DNA of 8,196 nt from Oscillospiraceae bacterium (GCA_902766855.1 CACXFE010000012.1:1-8196); one strand, 5' to 3'. Numbered from the stretch's first letter, positions 1-7,800 are shown. The notes: a model not told the origin generated them from the sequence alone. Translations and numbers: made by a program.

Positions 1-516
1 GGCGATAAAGCATTCGCAAGGGAGGGTTTTTTTGCCGTCCAGTACAATACCTTCCGCCATTTGAAGCAACTGCTCTTCCACTGCTTCCCCCCGCACCGTC
101 ACGCGGTATGTTTTATTGACATGGGAAGAAGGGTGAGTCAGCTGATTGGCAAAATCCCCGTCGTTGGTCATCAACAAAAGCCCTTCCGAATCCTTGTCCA
201 ACCGGCCGACCGGAAAAAGGCGCGCTCCGGCGTTTTTTACCAGATCGCTTACATTTTTACGCCCTAACTCGTCCTGCATGGTCGTAACATATCCGCGCGG
301 TTTATTTAACATAATATATACTTTTTCTTTCACCGCCACCACGGTTTTGCCGCGCACGGTGACCTTGTCCCGCTTTGGATCGACCTGATCCCCGATCTGT
401 GCCACATGGCCGTTGACCCGCACTTTCCCGAGCGCGATCAGTTCTTCCGCTTTTCTGCGCGAAGCCACGCCGCTCTCGGAAAGAAATTTTTGTAAACGAA
501 TTTTATGTTCCTTCAT
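1..516 (-). CDS. rluB: RluB/RsuA-family rRNA pseudouridine synthase, C-terminus cut by window edge
   Basis: This is the first 172 codons of a pseudouridine synthase; the frame is open to the window edge, so the C-terminal part is missing. Residues about 5-50 form an S4 RNA-binding domain (RLQKFLSESGVASRR, then a KVRVNG strand). The catalytic domain follows, with KPRGYVTT at 72-79 and the family signature GRLDKDSEGLLLMTNDG at 104-120; Asp107 is the expected catalytic aspartate. Family members isomerise a uridine in 23S rRNA (RluB) or 16S rRNA (RsuA) in the cytoplasm; the fragment alone does not settle which. RluB is preferred because the S4 domain is typical and the gene follows a dac gene, as in Bacillus. 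The start ATG (516-514) lies inside the dac gene, whose stop is at 505-503, giving a 14-bp overlap. A GGGGAG ribosome site sits 6 nt upstream (523-528), so the two genes are probably cotranscribed. Confidence 0.93.
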   Translation of the reverse strand, partial: MKEHKIRLQKFLSESGVASRRKAEELIALGKVRVNGHVAQIGDQVDPKRDKVTVRGKTVVAVKEKVYIMLNKPRGYVTTMQDELGRKNVSDLVKNAGARLFPVGRLDKDSEGLLLMTNDGDFANQLTHPSSHVNKTYRVTVRGEAVEEQLLQMAEGIVLDGKKTLPCECFIA

Positions 517-1630
517 ATAAAACTCCCCGTAAAATCAAACGGATATTATTTTTCAACTGCTTCCATATCGACGCTTTTTGCGGCAGTTGCGCCACACCCG
601 CGCCTGCCACAATCGGCACGGTTGCCAGCGTTTTCTCCCCCAAAAAGTAAGAAATACGGCCGATTTCCTCCCCTTTTTGCACCGGCGCGTAAAGAAATTT
701 CGGCAAATCGATGCGGGTAGAGATCGCTTCGGTTTGCACGGTATTGACGCGGTACGGCTCAATCCGCACTTCCAGCGCATCTTCCCCGCCGCCGATCACC
801 GGCAGCATATAGGTGGCCATCGCGGGGGAATATTCGGTGGTTGTGATCCCGGCGAATCCTTCTTCCAACAGCCGCCGATGATCTTCCCAATCATTCGGAT
901 CATGCAAGGTAACGGCGATCACCAACTTTCCGTCCCGCCTTGCGGCGGAAACCAAACAGCGCCCCGCTTTTTTGGTGAACCCGGTTTTCACGCCGATCAC
1001 CCCCTCCTCCGAAAGCAGGCGGTTGTGATTTTTCAGCGTTCTTCGATAGGGCGGATTGCCGTAACAAAGCACCGCGCTTTCCGCGGCGGCCGCTTTGGCA
1101 AATTCTTCATTGGAAAGCGCGGCTGACGCCAGCATTGCCAATTCTTTTGCCGTGGTCACATGCCCATCCGCGTCCAACCCCGAAGGGGTAACAAAGTGTG
1201 TGCGGGTAAGCCCCAGCGCCGCCGCTTTTTCATTCATTCTGTCGGCAAACGCAGAAACCGAGCCCGCCAGCGAAATCGCCGCCGCGTTCGCGGCGTCATT
1301 GCCGGAAGCCAGCATCATCCCGTACAACAGATCCCGGTAGGTCACCCGATCCCCGGGAAGAAGCCCCATGGAAGAGCCTTCCACTTTCAGCATTTCCTCC
1401 GTCACGGTGATTTGCCGGTCAAAATCATGCGCTTCGCATAATAAAAGGGCGGTCATGATCTTGGTGGTACTCGCCATCGGCAACTGCGCATCGGCGTTTT
1501 CAGCGAAGATCACCTCGCCCGTTTCTCCGTTTATCACGCAAGCGGCCGCCGCGGAATTTTCCGCACCGCTCGCGGTAAAACCGCCCAAACACAAAAGCAG
1601 GGCGATCCAACAACCAATCCATTTTCGCAT
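503..1630 (-). CDS. D-alanyl-D-alanine carboxypeptidase (penicillin-binding protein, DacB/DacF type)
   Basis: This encodes a 375-residue S11-family DD-carboxypeptidase that removes the terminal D-Ala from peptidoglycan stem peptides, acting outside the membrane. Residues 1-23 are a signal peptide: a short basic start, a hydrophobic core, and a probable cut after SGA. No lipobox is seen. All three active-site motifs are present: STTK (Ser54 nucleophile, Lys57), SGN (109-111) and KTG (215-217). Residues about 262-350 match the C-terminal beta domain of PBP5-like enzymes. A final amphipathic stretch (about 355-371, rich in K, N, R, I and L) probably anchors it to the membrane. Length fits the family. 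The start ATG follows GGGGAGG at 8 nt. Its place after scpAB and gerW and before rluB suggests the Bacillus dacB role in spore cortex synthesis, and the upstream gap holds a sigma-E-like promoter. A DacF or vegetative DacA role is not excluded. Confidence 0.95.
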   Translation of the reverse strand: MRKWIGCWIALLLCLGGFTASGAENSAAAACVINGETGEVIFAENADAQLPMASTTKIMTALLLCEAHDFDRQITVTEEMLKVEGSSMGLLPGDRVTYRDLLYGMMLASGNDAANAAAISLAGSVSAFADRMNEKAAALGLTRTHFVTPSGLDADGHVTTAKELAMLASAALSNEEFAKAAAAESAVLCYGNPPYRRTLKNHNRLLSEEGVIGVKTGFTKKAGRCLVSAARRDGKLVIAVTLHDPNDWEDHRRLLEEGFAGITTTEYSPAMATYMLPVIGGGEDALEVRIEPYRVNTVQTEAISTRIDLPKFLYAPVQKGEEIGRISYFLGEKTLATVPIVAGAGVAQLPQKASIWKQLKNNIRLILRGVLYEGT

Positions 1631-1636
1631 CTTTCA

Positions 1637-1666
1637 CGCCTCCCCTTCATTGTATGAAAAGGGGCG
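1637..1666 (-). promoter_or_regulatory. Sense-strand RNA hairpin burying the dac ribosome binding site
   Basis: In the mRNA, the arm CGCCCCUUUUCAU (1666-1654) pairs across an ACA loop with AUGAAGGGGAGGCG (1650-1637). I count 13 pairs: five A-U/G-C pairs next to the loop, two G-U wobbles, two G-C, a bulged A, and four closing G-C pairs. The GGGGAGG Shine-Dalgarno of the dac gene (1645-1639) lies entirely within the downstream arm. The two wobbles become C/A mismatches in the opposite-strand RNA, so the structure is favoured in the sense transcript. No U-tract follows on either strand, so it is not a standard intrinsic terminator. Its existence as base complementarity is seen directly; its effect on translation is inference. 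Confidence 0.6.
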
Positions 1667-1677
1667 CGTTCGTATGC
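1649..1677 (-). promoter_or_regulatory. Candidate sigma-E-type sporulation promoter for the dac gene
   Basis: On the minus strand, GCATACG (1677-1671) is followed after 14 bp by CATACAAT (1656-1649). The second element matches the Bacillus sigma-E -10 consensus as I remember it (CATACAHT) at every position. The first matches five of seven positions of a KMATATT-like -35, and the spacing is in the usual range. Transcription would start near 1642, about 12 nt before the dac ATG, leaving a very short leader that keeps only GAGG of the ribosome site. B. subtilis dacB is a sigma-E gene, which fits. A sigma-G or sigma-K reading (CATNNTA, CATANNNTA) matches less well. No transcript data are available here. 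Confidence 0.5.
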
Positions 1678-1681
1678 GGGA

Positions 1682-2068
1682 TTATTCGGCGCCGTCCGTC
1701 GGGTCTTTTTTCTTGCCGAACAGTTGCTTTGCTTTGTCGATCAGGTCGGGCGCCAGTGCTACCGCTTTATCCAGCCCCGAAACATCATTATAAACGGGCA
1801 TCATGCGTACATTCCCGTCGCTCACCGCGATAAACGCCACCGGCGCAATGGTTACACCCGCGCCGCCGCCACCGCCGAACAGGCCGGATTGCGTCTTACT
1901 CGGAAAATCACTTCCGCCGGTCGCCATCCCGAACGAAACTTTGGAAACCGGGATCAGCGTGACATTGTCCACCACGATCGGATCCCCGATAATGGTTTTC
2001 GCATCCACCATGGCGCGCAATTTATCCATGGTGACATCCATGATTGCCTGAATGTTGTTTTCACTCAT
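1682..2068 (-). CDS. gerW: GerW/YtfJ-family spore protein
   Basis: This encodes 128 residues matching the GerW (YtfJ) sporulation family. Recognisable features are the start MSENNIQAIM, the segment KTIIGDPI (24-31), a VSFG block (44-47), a glycine run GLFGGGGGAG (62-71) and the hydrophobic VTIAPVAFIAV that follows (72-82), then a lysine-rich tail (about 112-121). In B. subtilis, GerW is a forespore protein needed for function of the germination lytic enzyme SleB; its biochemical activity is not known. I chose the ATG at 2068-2066 over an in-frame TTG nine bases upstream. The ATG gives the usual family N-terminus, overlaps the previous stop as ATGAGTGA, and has AGG nine nt upstream, whereas the TTG directly abuts that AGG. 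Translation is therefore probably coupled to the DUF2953 gene, as expected for a ytfI-ytfJ pair. The presence of this gene supports a spore-forming host. Confidence 0.9.
   Translation of the reverse strand: MSENNIQAIMDVTMDKLRAMVDAKTIIGDPIVVDNVTLIPVSKVSFGMATGGSDFPSKTQSGLFGGGGGAGVTIAPVAFIAVSDGNVRMMPVYNDVSGLDKAVALAPDLIDKAKQLFGKKKDPTDGAE
2061..2068 (-). other. ATGAGTGA start-stop overlap coupling DUF2953 and gerW
   Basis: The gerW ATG (2068-2066) and the DUF2953 stop TGA (2063-2061) share this 8-bp string. The gerW gene has only a weak ribosome site of its own (AGG nine nt upstream), so re-initiation by ribosomes finishing DUF2953 is the likely route. The overlap also settles the gerW start. Confidence 0.75.
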
Positions 2069-2693
2069 TCTTTTCAACCTGCTTTCTGAATTTCAAAAAC
2101 TCAATCAATGCTCCTGCCGCAAAAATCAACAAATAAACAATTCGCGTTCTGATCCTGCCCGAAGCGGCAAATTCAGGCTGATCGGTGTTAAAATCCGCCG
2201 TAATATCGATTTGTTTCAACCGGATATCGGAAACGGAATCCAAAAAGGCAAGTACCGGGTACGCGGCGGCGCACACTGCGCCGTAACGAACGGCGGTATC
2301 CGCGGCATTATCACTCGCCACCCGAATGCGAAGGCCGATTCGTTCAGCCCGAAACCGCCGCAATAACCATTTCAATTTATGAAACACCCTGTTTGCAAAC
2401 CCGAGCAACAACCGCACGGCTTCGGAAAACTCTTTTTTCTCAAACAGTTGCTTGATGAAATTCGGCTCGGTTTTTGCCTCTTCTTTCGGCTTTTTTTCTT
2501 TCTTCGTTTTTTCCCGGTGCAGCTTTTTTTCGGGTTTTCCCGGCTTGTCCCCATCCAACGAAAAAAGCGGAACAGCCCCGATCTTGATTTTCAGAAAAAA
2601 TGCTTTTTCAAACCGAAAATCCACAAGCACCGGCAGCCATAAGATCAAAGCGAAAAACAGCAAGATCGCCGCCGCGATCAAAAAGCCCGTCAT
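2061..2693 (-). CDS. DUF2953 membrane protein (YtfI-like)
   Basis: This encodes 210 residues of unknown biochemical function. A transmembrane helix spans about residues 3-23. It is followed by FRFEKAFFLKIKIGAVPLFS, a membrane-proximal beta-like stretch typical of DUF2953 proteins. Residues about 50-76 are very lysine- and glutamate-rich (KKEKKPKEE type) and probably form a flexible charged linker. The conserved-looking core DNAADTAVRYGAVCAAAYPV covers 128-147, and a second hydrophobic segment (about 184-200) lies near the C-terminus. The assignment to DUF2953 rests on this architecture and above all on its position directly before gerW, as in B. subtilis ytfI-ytfJ. The ATG follows AAAGGGG at 8 nt. 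The stop overlaps the gerW start by 8 bp. It lies 39 bp after scpB, with no terminator between them. A role alongside GerW in spores is inference. Confidence 0.8.
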   Translation of the reverse strand: MTGFLIAAAILLFFALILWLPVLVDFRFEKAFFLKIKIGAVPLFSLDGDKPGKPEKKLHREKTKKEKKPKEEAKTEPNFIKQLFEKKEFSEAVRLLLGFANRVFHKLKWLLRRFRAERIGLRIRVASDNAADTAVRYGAVCAAAYPVLAFLDSVSDIRLKQIDITADFNTDQPEFAASGRIRTRIVYLLIFAAGALIEFLKFRKQVEKNE

Positions 2694-2732
2694 GTTTTCC
2701 GCCCCTTTCCGCTTGTAAGATCCAAACCCGCG

Positions 2733-3356
2733 TTATTCTTCGCTTTCTGTTGTTTCCCCGGCGGATCCTGTGGTTGACGGGAGCGGATCTTCCTCCGCCT
2801 CCCCTTCAATGGCAAGTTGCTCCGCCGTGGTTTCTTCGGCGTTTTCATCCTTGGGAAGCGGCGGCAATTCGGAAAGATCGTTCAAGGAAAAACAACGCAA
2901 AAAATTCTTGGTCGTTCCATAAAGCAACGGCTTTCCCGGCAATTCCAAGCGGCCTCTTTCCTCGATCAGCCCTTTTTCCACCAATGTGGTTACCACGCCG
3001 GAACAATCTACTCCACGCACCTGCTCGATAAACGATTTGGTGACCGGCTGATTATACGCCACCACCGCCAGCACTTCCAGTGCCGCGGGGGACAGCGGCG
3101 TGCGCCGCCTGATATCAAACATTTTCTTGATATACTCGGCATACTGCGTTTTGGTGGCAAGTTGGTAGGTGTTTTCCATACGCACCAGTTCCAACCCGCT
3201 TCCGGCTTTTTTCAATTTGGCGGCAAGTGCCGCCATGGTTTCGGTAACCTCTTCGGGCGAAATATCAAACACCTGCGCAAAACGCTCAATACTCATCGGT
3301 TCGCCGCCCGAAAAAAGCACGGCTTCAAACGCCGGTACCAGGTCATTCACGCTCAT
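2733..3356 (-). CDS. scpB: Segregation and condensation protein B
   Basis: This encodes 207 residues of ScpB, the dimeric winged-helix (kite) subunit that binds ScpA and so completes the SMC-ScpAB condensin used in chromosome segregation. The first winged helix lies about 5-80. The second contains the family signature: LSPAALEVLAVVAYNQPVT (88-106), then IEQVRGVDCSGVV (110-122), GLIEERGR (129-136) and LPGKPLLYGTTKNFL (139-153). Residues about 163-207 are an acidic, low-complexity tail rich in E, T and P (ending ESEE); such tails vary within the family. The start ATG overlaps the scpA stop as ATGA, so translation is probably coupled and the two subunits are made together. The protein acts on DNA in the cytoplasm. 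Confidence 0.97.
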   Translation of the reverse strand: MSVNDLVPAFEAVLFSGGEPMSIERFAQVFDISPEEVTETMAALAAKLKKAGSGLELVRMENTYQLATKTQYAEYIKKMFDIRRRTPLSPAALEVLAVVAYNQPVTKSFIEQVRGVDCSGVVTTLVEKGLIEERGRLELPGKPLLYGTTKNFLRCFSLNDLSELPPLPKDENAEETTAEQLAIEGEAEEDPLPSTTGSAGETTESEE

Positions 3357-4072
3357 TTTCTCTTATGCCCCTTTATCAATGTGATTTCCGCGGCATCGGC
3401 GTCCCCTTCAATCTGCACACGGTTTGCCTTGCACAGTTCCAGTACCGCCAAAAAGGTCGCCACCAATTCCGAGCGGCTGTGCGCGGTCTTATAAAGCGAG
3501 GAGAGTTTCCGGCTCCCGCCCGACCAAAGTTTACGGATCACAAACACGATCTTGGAAGAAACCGAAACGATCTTTTTCGCTACGATTTTCGTGAAGGGCG
3601 CCGTGGAAGGCGGCAGTTTTCGCTGCCCGCGACCAACCGCCGCAAGGTAAGAGAGGTACAGCACCTCGCTGGAATGCGTGAGTTCATAGGTGTTATCAAA
3701 CTGCAATTCCTGCGGCCGCCGCACGAATTTATCAAACCCCTCCTGCATGGTGGAAAACTTTTTCGCCATTTGCTGGCACACCATGTATTCCAACAGTTCC
3801 CCCGTCAGTTCTTCCTTTAACTGCACGATCTCATCATGTTTGGGAAGCAGGCTGACCGTTTTGATATACAAAAGCCTGGCCGCCATTTCGAGAAACTCGC
3901 TTTCGATCTCCATCTCATCCCGCTTGAATTGCTCGATCTGTTCAAGATACTGATCGATCAAAACCGTCAACGGAATATCGTAAATATTCAATTTGTTTTT
4001 CGCGATCAACTGCAAAAGCAGATCGAGAGGGCCTTCAAAGCCTTCGATTTTATATTGAAGCGTATTCTCCAT
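3353..4072 (-). CDS. scpA: Segregation and condensation protein A (kleisin)
   Basis: This encodes 239 residues of ScpA, the kleisin that bridges the SMC heads and recruits ScpB. The N-terminal helical region carries the hallmark FEGPLDLLLQLIAKNKLNIYDIP (12-34), which contacts the SMC neck. The stretch EFLEMAARLLYIKTVSLLP (59-77) is also typical. The centre (about 80-165) is more variable, and the C-terminal winged helix includes SRSELVATFLAVLELCKANRV (199-219), which binds the SMC cap. A GTG immediately upstream (4075-4073) is also in frame. I preferred the ATG at 4072 because the weak GGGTGA ribosome site then lies 4 nt away rather than 1 nt. The M50 protease gene ends at 4077, only 4 bp before this ATG, so the genes form one operon. 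Confidence 0.96.
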   Translation of the reverse strand: MENTLQYKIEGFEGPLDLLLQLIAKNKLNIYDIPLTVLIDQYLEQIEQFKRDEMEIESEFLEMAARLLYIKTVSLLPKHDEIVQLKEELTGELLEYMVCQQMAKKFSTMQEGFDKFVRRPQELQFDNTYELTHSSEVLYLSYLAAVGRGQRKLPPSTAPFTKIVAKKIVSVSSKIVFVIRKLWSGGSRKLSSLYKTAHSRSELVATFLAVLELCKANRVQIEGDADAAEITLIKGHKRK

Positions 4073-4076
4073 CACT

Positions 4077-4763
4077 TCACCCGATCAGGCGGAAAGGTAA
4101 CTCCGCCACATAAGAAAGCCCTTTTAACAACCCGCCCGAAAGAAACGCGAGCGGCGTATCCAGCACGCCAAGCCAAATCAACGCCAGCAATCCGTAAAAA
4201 ATATAGCGTTCATACCGCATCAGGGCATAATACTGCTTGTACGGCAAAATTGCCCACAACAGACGCGACCCGTCAAGCGGGGGGATGGGAATGAGATTAA
4301 AAACCGCCAGATACACATTGATCTGCGCCAGGTATGAGAAAAAAATCACCACATAGTAAAGCACTTGCGAGCCGGTGGCTTCCAGTGCGGGGATCAACCC
4401 GTTAAGCAGCAAAAGCGCAAGAAACGCCATGAGGATATTGGCAAGCGGCCCCGCCACAGCGGTGATCGCCATATCCCGTTTCGGGTTTTTAAAATAATTG
4501 GTATTCACCTGCACCGGCTTTGCCCAACCGAAACCGAACAATAAAATACACGCGGCGCCGATATAATCAATATGAGCGAAAGGATTGATCGTGACTCTGC
4601 CCTCATAACGCGGCGTGGGATCCCCCAATTTGGTGGCCGTTAAACCGTGTGCGAATTCATGCACCGGCAGCGTAAGAAAAATAACCGCCAAAGCCGATAA
4701 AATATACGCGATGACCGACCAAATATTCAAATTGCCCGAAAGCAGAAGCCTCAAAAGTCCCAT
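4077..4763 (-). CDS. M50-family site-2-type intramembrane metalloprotease
   Basis: This encodes 228 residues of a small polytopic zinc protease of the site-2 protease family (YwhC-like; no PDZ or CBS domain). The zinc-binding HEFAH motif is at 35-39 within the first membrane segment (about 20-40). It is followed by the usual GDPTPRYEGRVTINPFAHID (48-67) and by FGWAKPVQVN (78-87). The third-ligand motif NLIPIPPLDG spans 156-165, with Asp164 the probable zinc ligand. Hydrophobic segments lie at about 66-80, 98-121, 135-158 and 187-206. All catalytic residues are present, so it is probably active, cutting substrates within the membrane; the substrate is unknown. The start ATG is preceded by a near-ideal AGGAGG at 6 nt. 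The longer frame back to 4847 begins with TTG inside addA and has no such site. Families of this type often sit beside scpA in Bacillota, but no functional link to condensin is established. Confidence 0.94.
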   Translation of the reverse strand: MGLLRLLLSGNLNIWSVIAYILSALAVIFLTLPVHEFAHGLTATKLGDPTPRYEGRVTINPFAHIDYIGAACILLFGFGWAKPVQVNTNYFKNPKRDMAITAVAGPLANILMAFLALLLLNGLIPALEATGSQVLYYVVIFFSYLAQINVYLAVFNLIPIPPLDGSRLLWAILPYKQYYALMRYERYIFYGLLALIWLGVLDTPLAFLSGGLLKGLSYVAELPFRLIG

Positions 4764-4769
4764 AATCTC

Positions 4770-4775
4770 CCTCCT
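4770..4775 (-). promoter_or_regulatory. Ribosome binding site fixing the M50 protease start
   Basis: AGGAGG lies 6 nt before the ATG at 4763-4761. This is the strongest Shine-Dalgarno in the window and rules against the TTG start 84 bp further upstream. Confidence 0.85.
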
Positions 4776-4784
4776 ATCCTTTTT

Positions 4785-4813
4785 ATTATATACCAAAATC
4801 CCCGTAAATACAA
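4785..4813 (-). promoter_or_regulatory. Candidate sigma-A promoter for the M50-scpA-scpB operon
   Basis: The gap between addA and the protease gene holds a perfect TATAAT (4790-4785), with TG a few bases upstream as a possible extended -10. It is preceded after 17 bp by TTGTAT (4813-4808), which keeps only the TTG of the -35 consensus. The predicted start is about 15 nt before the ATG, just ahead of the AGGAGG. This would let the protease, scpAB and downstream genes be expressed independently of addA. No terminator is visible between addA and this site, so read-through from addA is also likely. Confidence 0.6.
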
Positions 4814-4818
4814 GCGTT

Positions 4819-7800
4819 TTATATCTCGATCTGCCGTGAAAGCGCAAAAGAATAAATCAATTTCTGTTTCACGGGCTTTCGGAAAATCTTCTCACAGGCC
4901 AGCGCATAGATCGCCAACTGCTCCCCGTAGGAAGCCGCCAGTTCGCTCTCGCGGCTTACCCGGTCGGTTTTAAAATCCAGCACCACGATCCCGTCTTCCT
5001 CTTCAAAACAAAGGTCAACCGCGCCCTGGATCACCACCCCTTCCTCCTCGAAACGCCCTTGCAGTGAAGGGTCGATTTTCGAGGCGGGCACCTCGGTCAA
5101 AAAGCGCATTTCCCGCTTCACAAGGGGTGAGCGCCGGATCCTGCGGAACAACCCGCTGGCAAAAAACGCCCGCAGCGCCGTGCGATTGATCGCATCCCGC
5201 TCCCGTTCGCTGATAAATTGCCACTCATACAGGCGATCCAATTCCTGCTCCACATTCTCCGCCTGATCAAAATTGAAAAACTGCATCACCTTATGCATGG
5301 CGGTGCCGCGTTCGGTAGCGGTGATGCCGCCGTCACTCATAAAGGCGGGGCGATCCGAAAAAGCATATTTTTCGCTCTCCGCCCGATTCGCCAGCACCGA
5401 AACCGACGCCTTGGCCTCAATTCCGAGCAGAGGCGCGTACGGATAGGTGTATTCCATATTGTTTCGCATCTGTTCTACCAGCGCTTTATTTTCGGGCGGC
5501 AATTCGGCCGCTTCGGTTTCCGCGGTTTCCGGCACGCACCCTTCACTGACCGTTAAGACAAACCGGCTGTCGCTTTCATGGGGGATCAGGTTGCTTCCGC
5601 TCCCTCTTAACGCGGCGCCATCCGGGTGAAGAAGCGCGGTAAGAAGAAGCCATTTTGCATAAGAATCCGCATAGCGGGCGGCCTCTTCCGCATTTTCTCC
5701 GAAGAGAAGCAGATCCACAGTGCCGCTCTCGACCGCTTTTTGCAGATTTCCCACGGTGGCGGTCATGATCAGTTTATCTTCCGCGCGCGTCAACGCCACA
5801 TAGAAAAGGCGTTTTTCTTCTTGGGCGGCGCGGCGGCGCTGTTCTTCGCAAATCACTTCCCGCGCGGGCGTTGTCACCCGCTTTCCGGCCGTTTCCTCAT
5901 AATATTTCAGCCCCATGCCGAGGTGTTCGGAATATACGATCCTCTTTTTCTGATCGTCGGTATTAAAATGCGCGGCGGTATTTGCCACAATGCAAACAGG
6001 AAATTGCAGACCTTTGGAGCCGTGAATACTCATGATATGCACGGTATCCCCCGCCGTAACCGCGGCGGAGCGCACGGTATCCGCCTCCATCTTTCGCATA
6101 AACCGCAGGAACCCGCCGATCCCCCCGTTCTGATCTTTCGAATAGGTTTCGGCGTAACGCACGAGCAACAGCAGATTGCCGCGCTTGCGCTCGCCATCCT
6201 CCAAAACCGAAACCGTGTTCAGATAATCGGTTTCGTTGAGCACCCGCGAAAGGAAATAAGCCGGGGGCAAAGTAACCGAAAGGCGGCGGAAATGGGCCGT
6301 TTTTTCAAGGAACTCCGCACAGTGCGGCTGCCCGTTTTCCGCGGCGGCGACCACCGCCGCCAAAAGCGAGCCATCCTTTCTGCCAATACGGATCTGCGCC
6401 ATTTCCTCCGCTGAAAAACCGAACAATGGCGACATCATCACCGTGACAAGGTCGATATCCGAATCGGGATTATCCACAATTTGTAAAAGCGAAAGCATCA
6501 CGGCGATTTCCTGTTCTTCCGCAAAGCCGCCGTCCCGTATATTCACAGGGATCCCTTCCCGCCGCAGTTGTTCGGCGATCACGGGCGCTTTGGTCTTCGC
6601 ACTGCGAAGCAGAATGGCAAAATCCGAAAAAACCGCCTCCCGCAAGGTGTTTTCATCCACACGGATGCACGGCCCCGCGTTCATGATTTCTTTGATCCGC
6701 CCGGCAATGTGGTGCGCCTCCGCCTGTAAAGCGTTGATCGACGCGGGCACTTCGATCAGGTCCAGATCCACCGCGCTCAACTCACAAGGGGGGTATTTTG
6801 CCGCCGGGATCAGGCGTTCTTCATCGGAATACGGCACATCGCCGTTTTGCCCGGTCATCATGTTCTCAAAAAACATATTGATATAGGCGCAAATTTCCGG
6901 CTTACTGCGGAAATTCTTCCCCAAAATCACCTTTTTCGGTTCTTCCTGACCGGCGTTTTCAGGGGGAAGCGCCTGCTCTTTTTTCGCGCGGAAATTACCG
7001 GGGTTTGCCCCGCGGAAGCCGTAAATGCTCTGTTTCACATCCCCTACCACGAACAACCGCTTGCCTTCGCCGGACAGAATATAAAACAGCCGATCCTGCA
7101 AATCGTTCGTATCCTGATATTCATCCACCATGATTTCATCATACCGCGCAAGCAATTCGTCCCGTTCGCGGTTTTCTTCTGACAGGAGCGAAAACGCCAG
7201 ATGCTCGGTATTATGAAAGGTCAGAATATTGCGATCTAAATACTCGGCAAACAGTTCCTTATCAAAGCGGATCAGCAGATCGGTCAAAAGTGCCAACGGC
7301 GCGGCCAGTTTCTCCGAGCGCGCGGCGATCACCTCTTCCCGCTCGAAAAAAAGGCGAGCCAGTCGCTTGGTATGGCTTTGCACATTTTCCCATGCGCGGG
7401 TAACGATCTCCGTTTCGGGCAACCCTGAAACCGCTTTGGTTTTTTTGGGCAGTGTAAGAGCCGTCAGGTCGGTCACCTGCTGCAAGATGGTGTTCCAATC
7501 AGAACAGGCGGCGGCACGGCCGATTGCTTTAACCGCATCCCTGACCAAGGCAAAATGCGCGGCATAGCGCTCGGTCAAGCCCTCCGCGGCATACACCGCG
7601 TCATCCGCCCGGTCTAACAATGCCAGCATCTTCTGCGCAAATTCGTTTGCGTGATCCATGCATAGGCCAAACCATTCCGAACGGGCAAATTCCACCTGAT
7701 AACCGGCGGAAAGACTGCGAAACCAATCTTCCGGGGAAACAAACTGGCGGCTGTATGTGAACAAATCAAATACGGTTTCTTTAAAATCCCGATCTCCGTA

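Noticed and set aside
578..1126. Plus-strand open frame of 182 codons opposite the dac gene
   Set aside because: It lies wholly antisense to a gene with a full set of active-site motifs. Its translation is rich in H, R, G and F with no recognisable domain, as expected from the complement of a codon-biased gene, and I see no ribosome site.
1637..1666. Intrinsic terminator between gerW and dac
   Set aside because: The stem is strong, but no run of U follows it in either direction. The 3' arm instead contains the dac ribosome site.
2694..2732. GGAAA direct repeat in the scpB-DUF2953 gap as a regulatory site
   Set aside because: The repeat is short, mostly made of the purine-rich ribosome site, and forms no hairpin or promoter-like pattern.
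4764..4847. N-terminal extension of the M50 protease to a TTG at 4847
   Set aside because: The extension overlaps the 3' end of addA, covers the promoter and the AGGAGG site, and adds residues unlike the family. The ATG at 4763 has an ideal ribosome site.
5626..6414. Plus-strand open frame of 262 codons opposite addA
   Set aside because: It is antisense to well-conserved AddA helicase sequence, and its composition (H, R, G, F and I rich) is that of a shadow frame. No family motif is seen.
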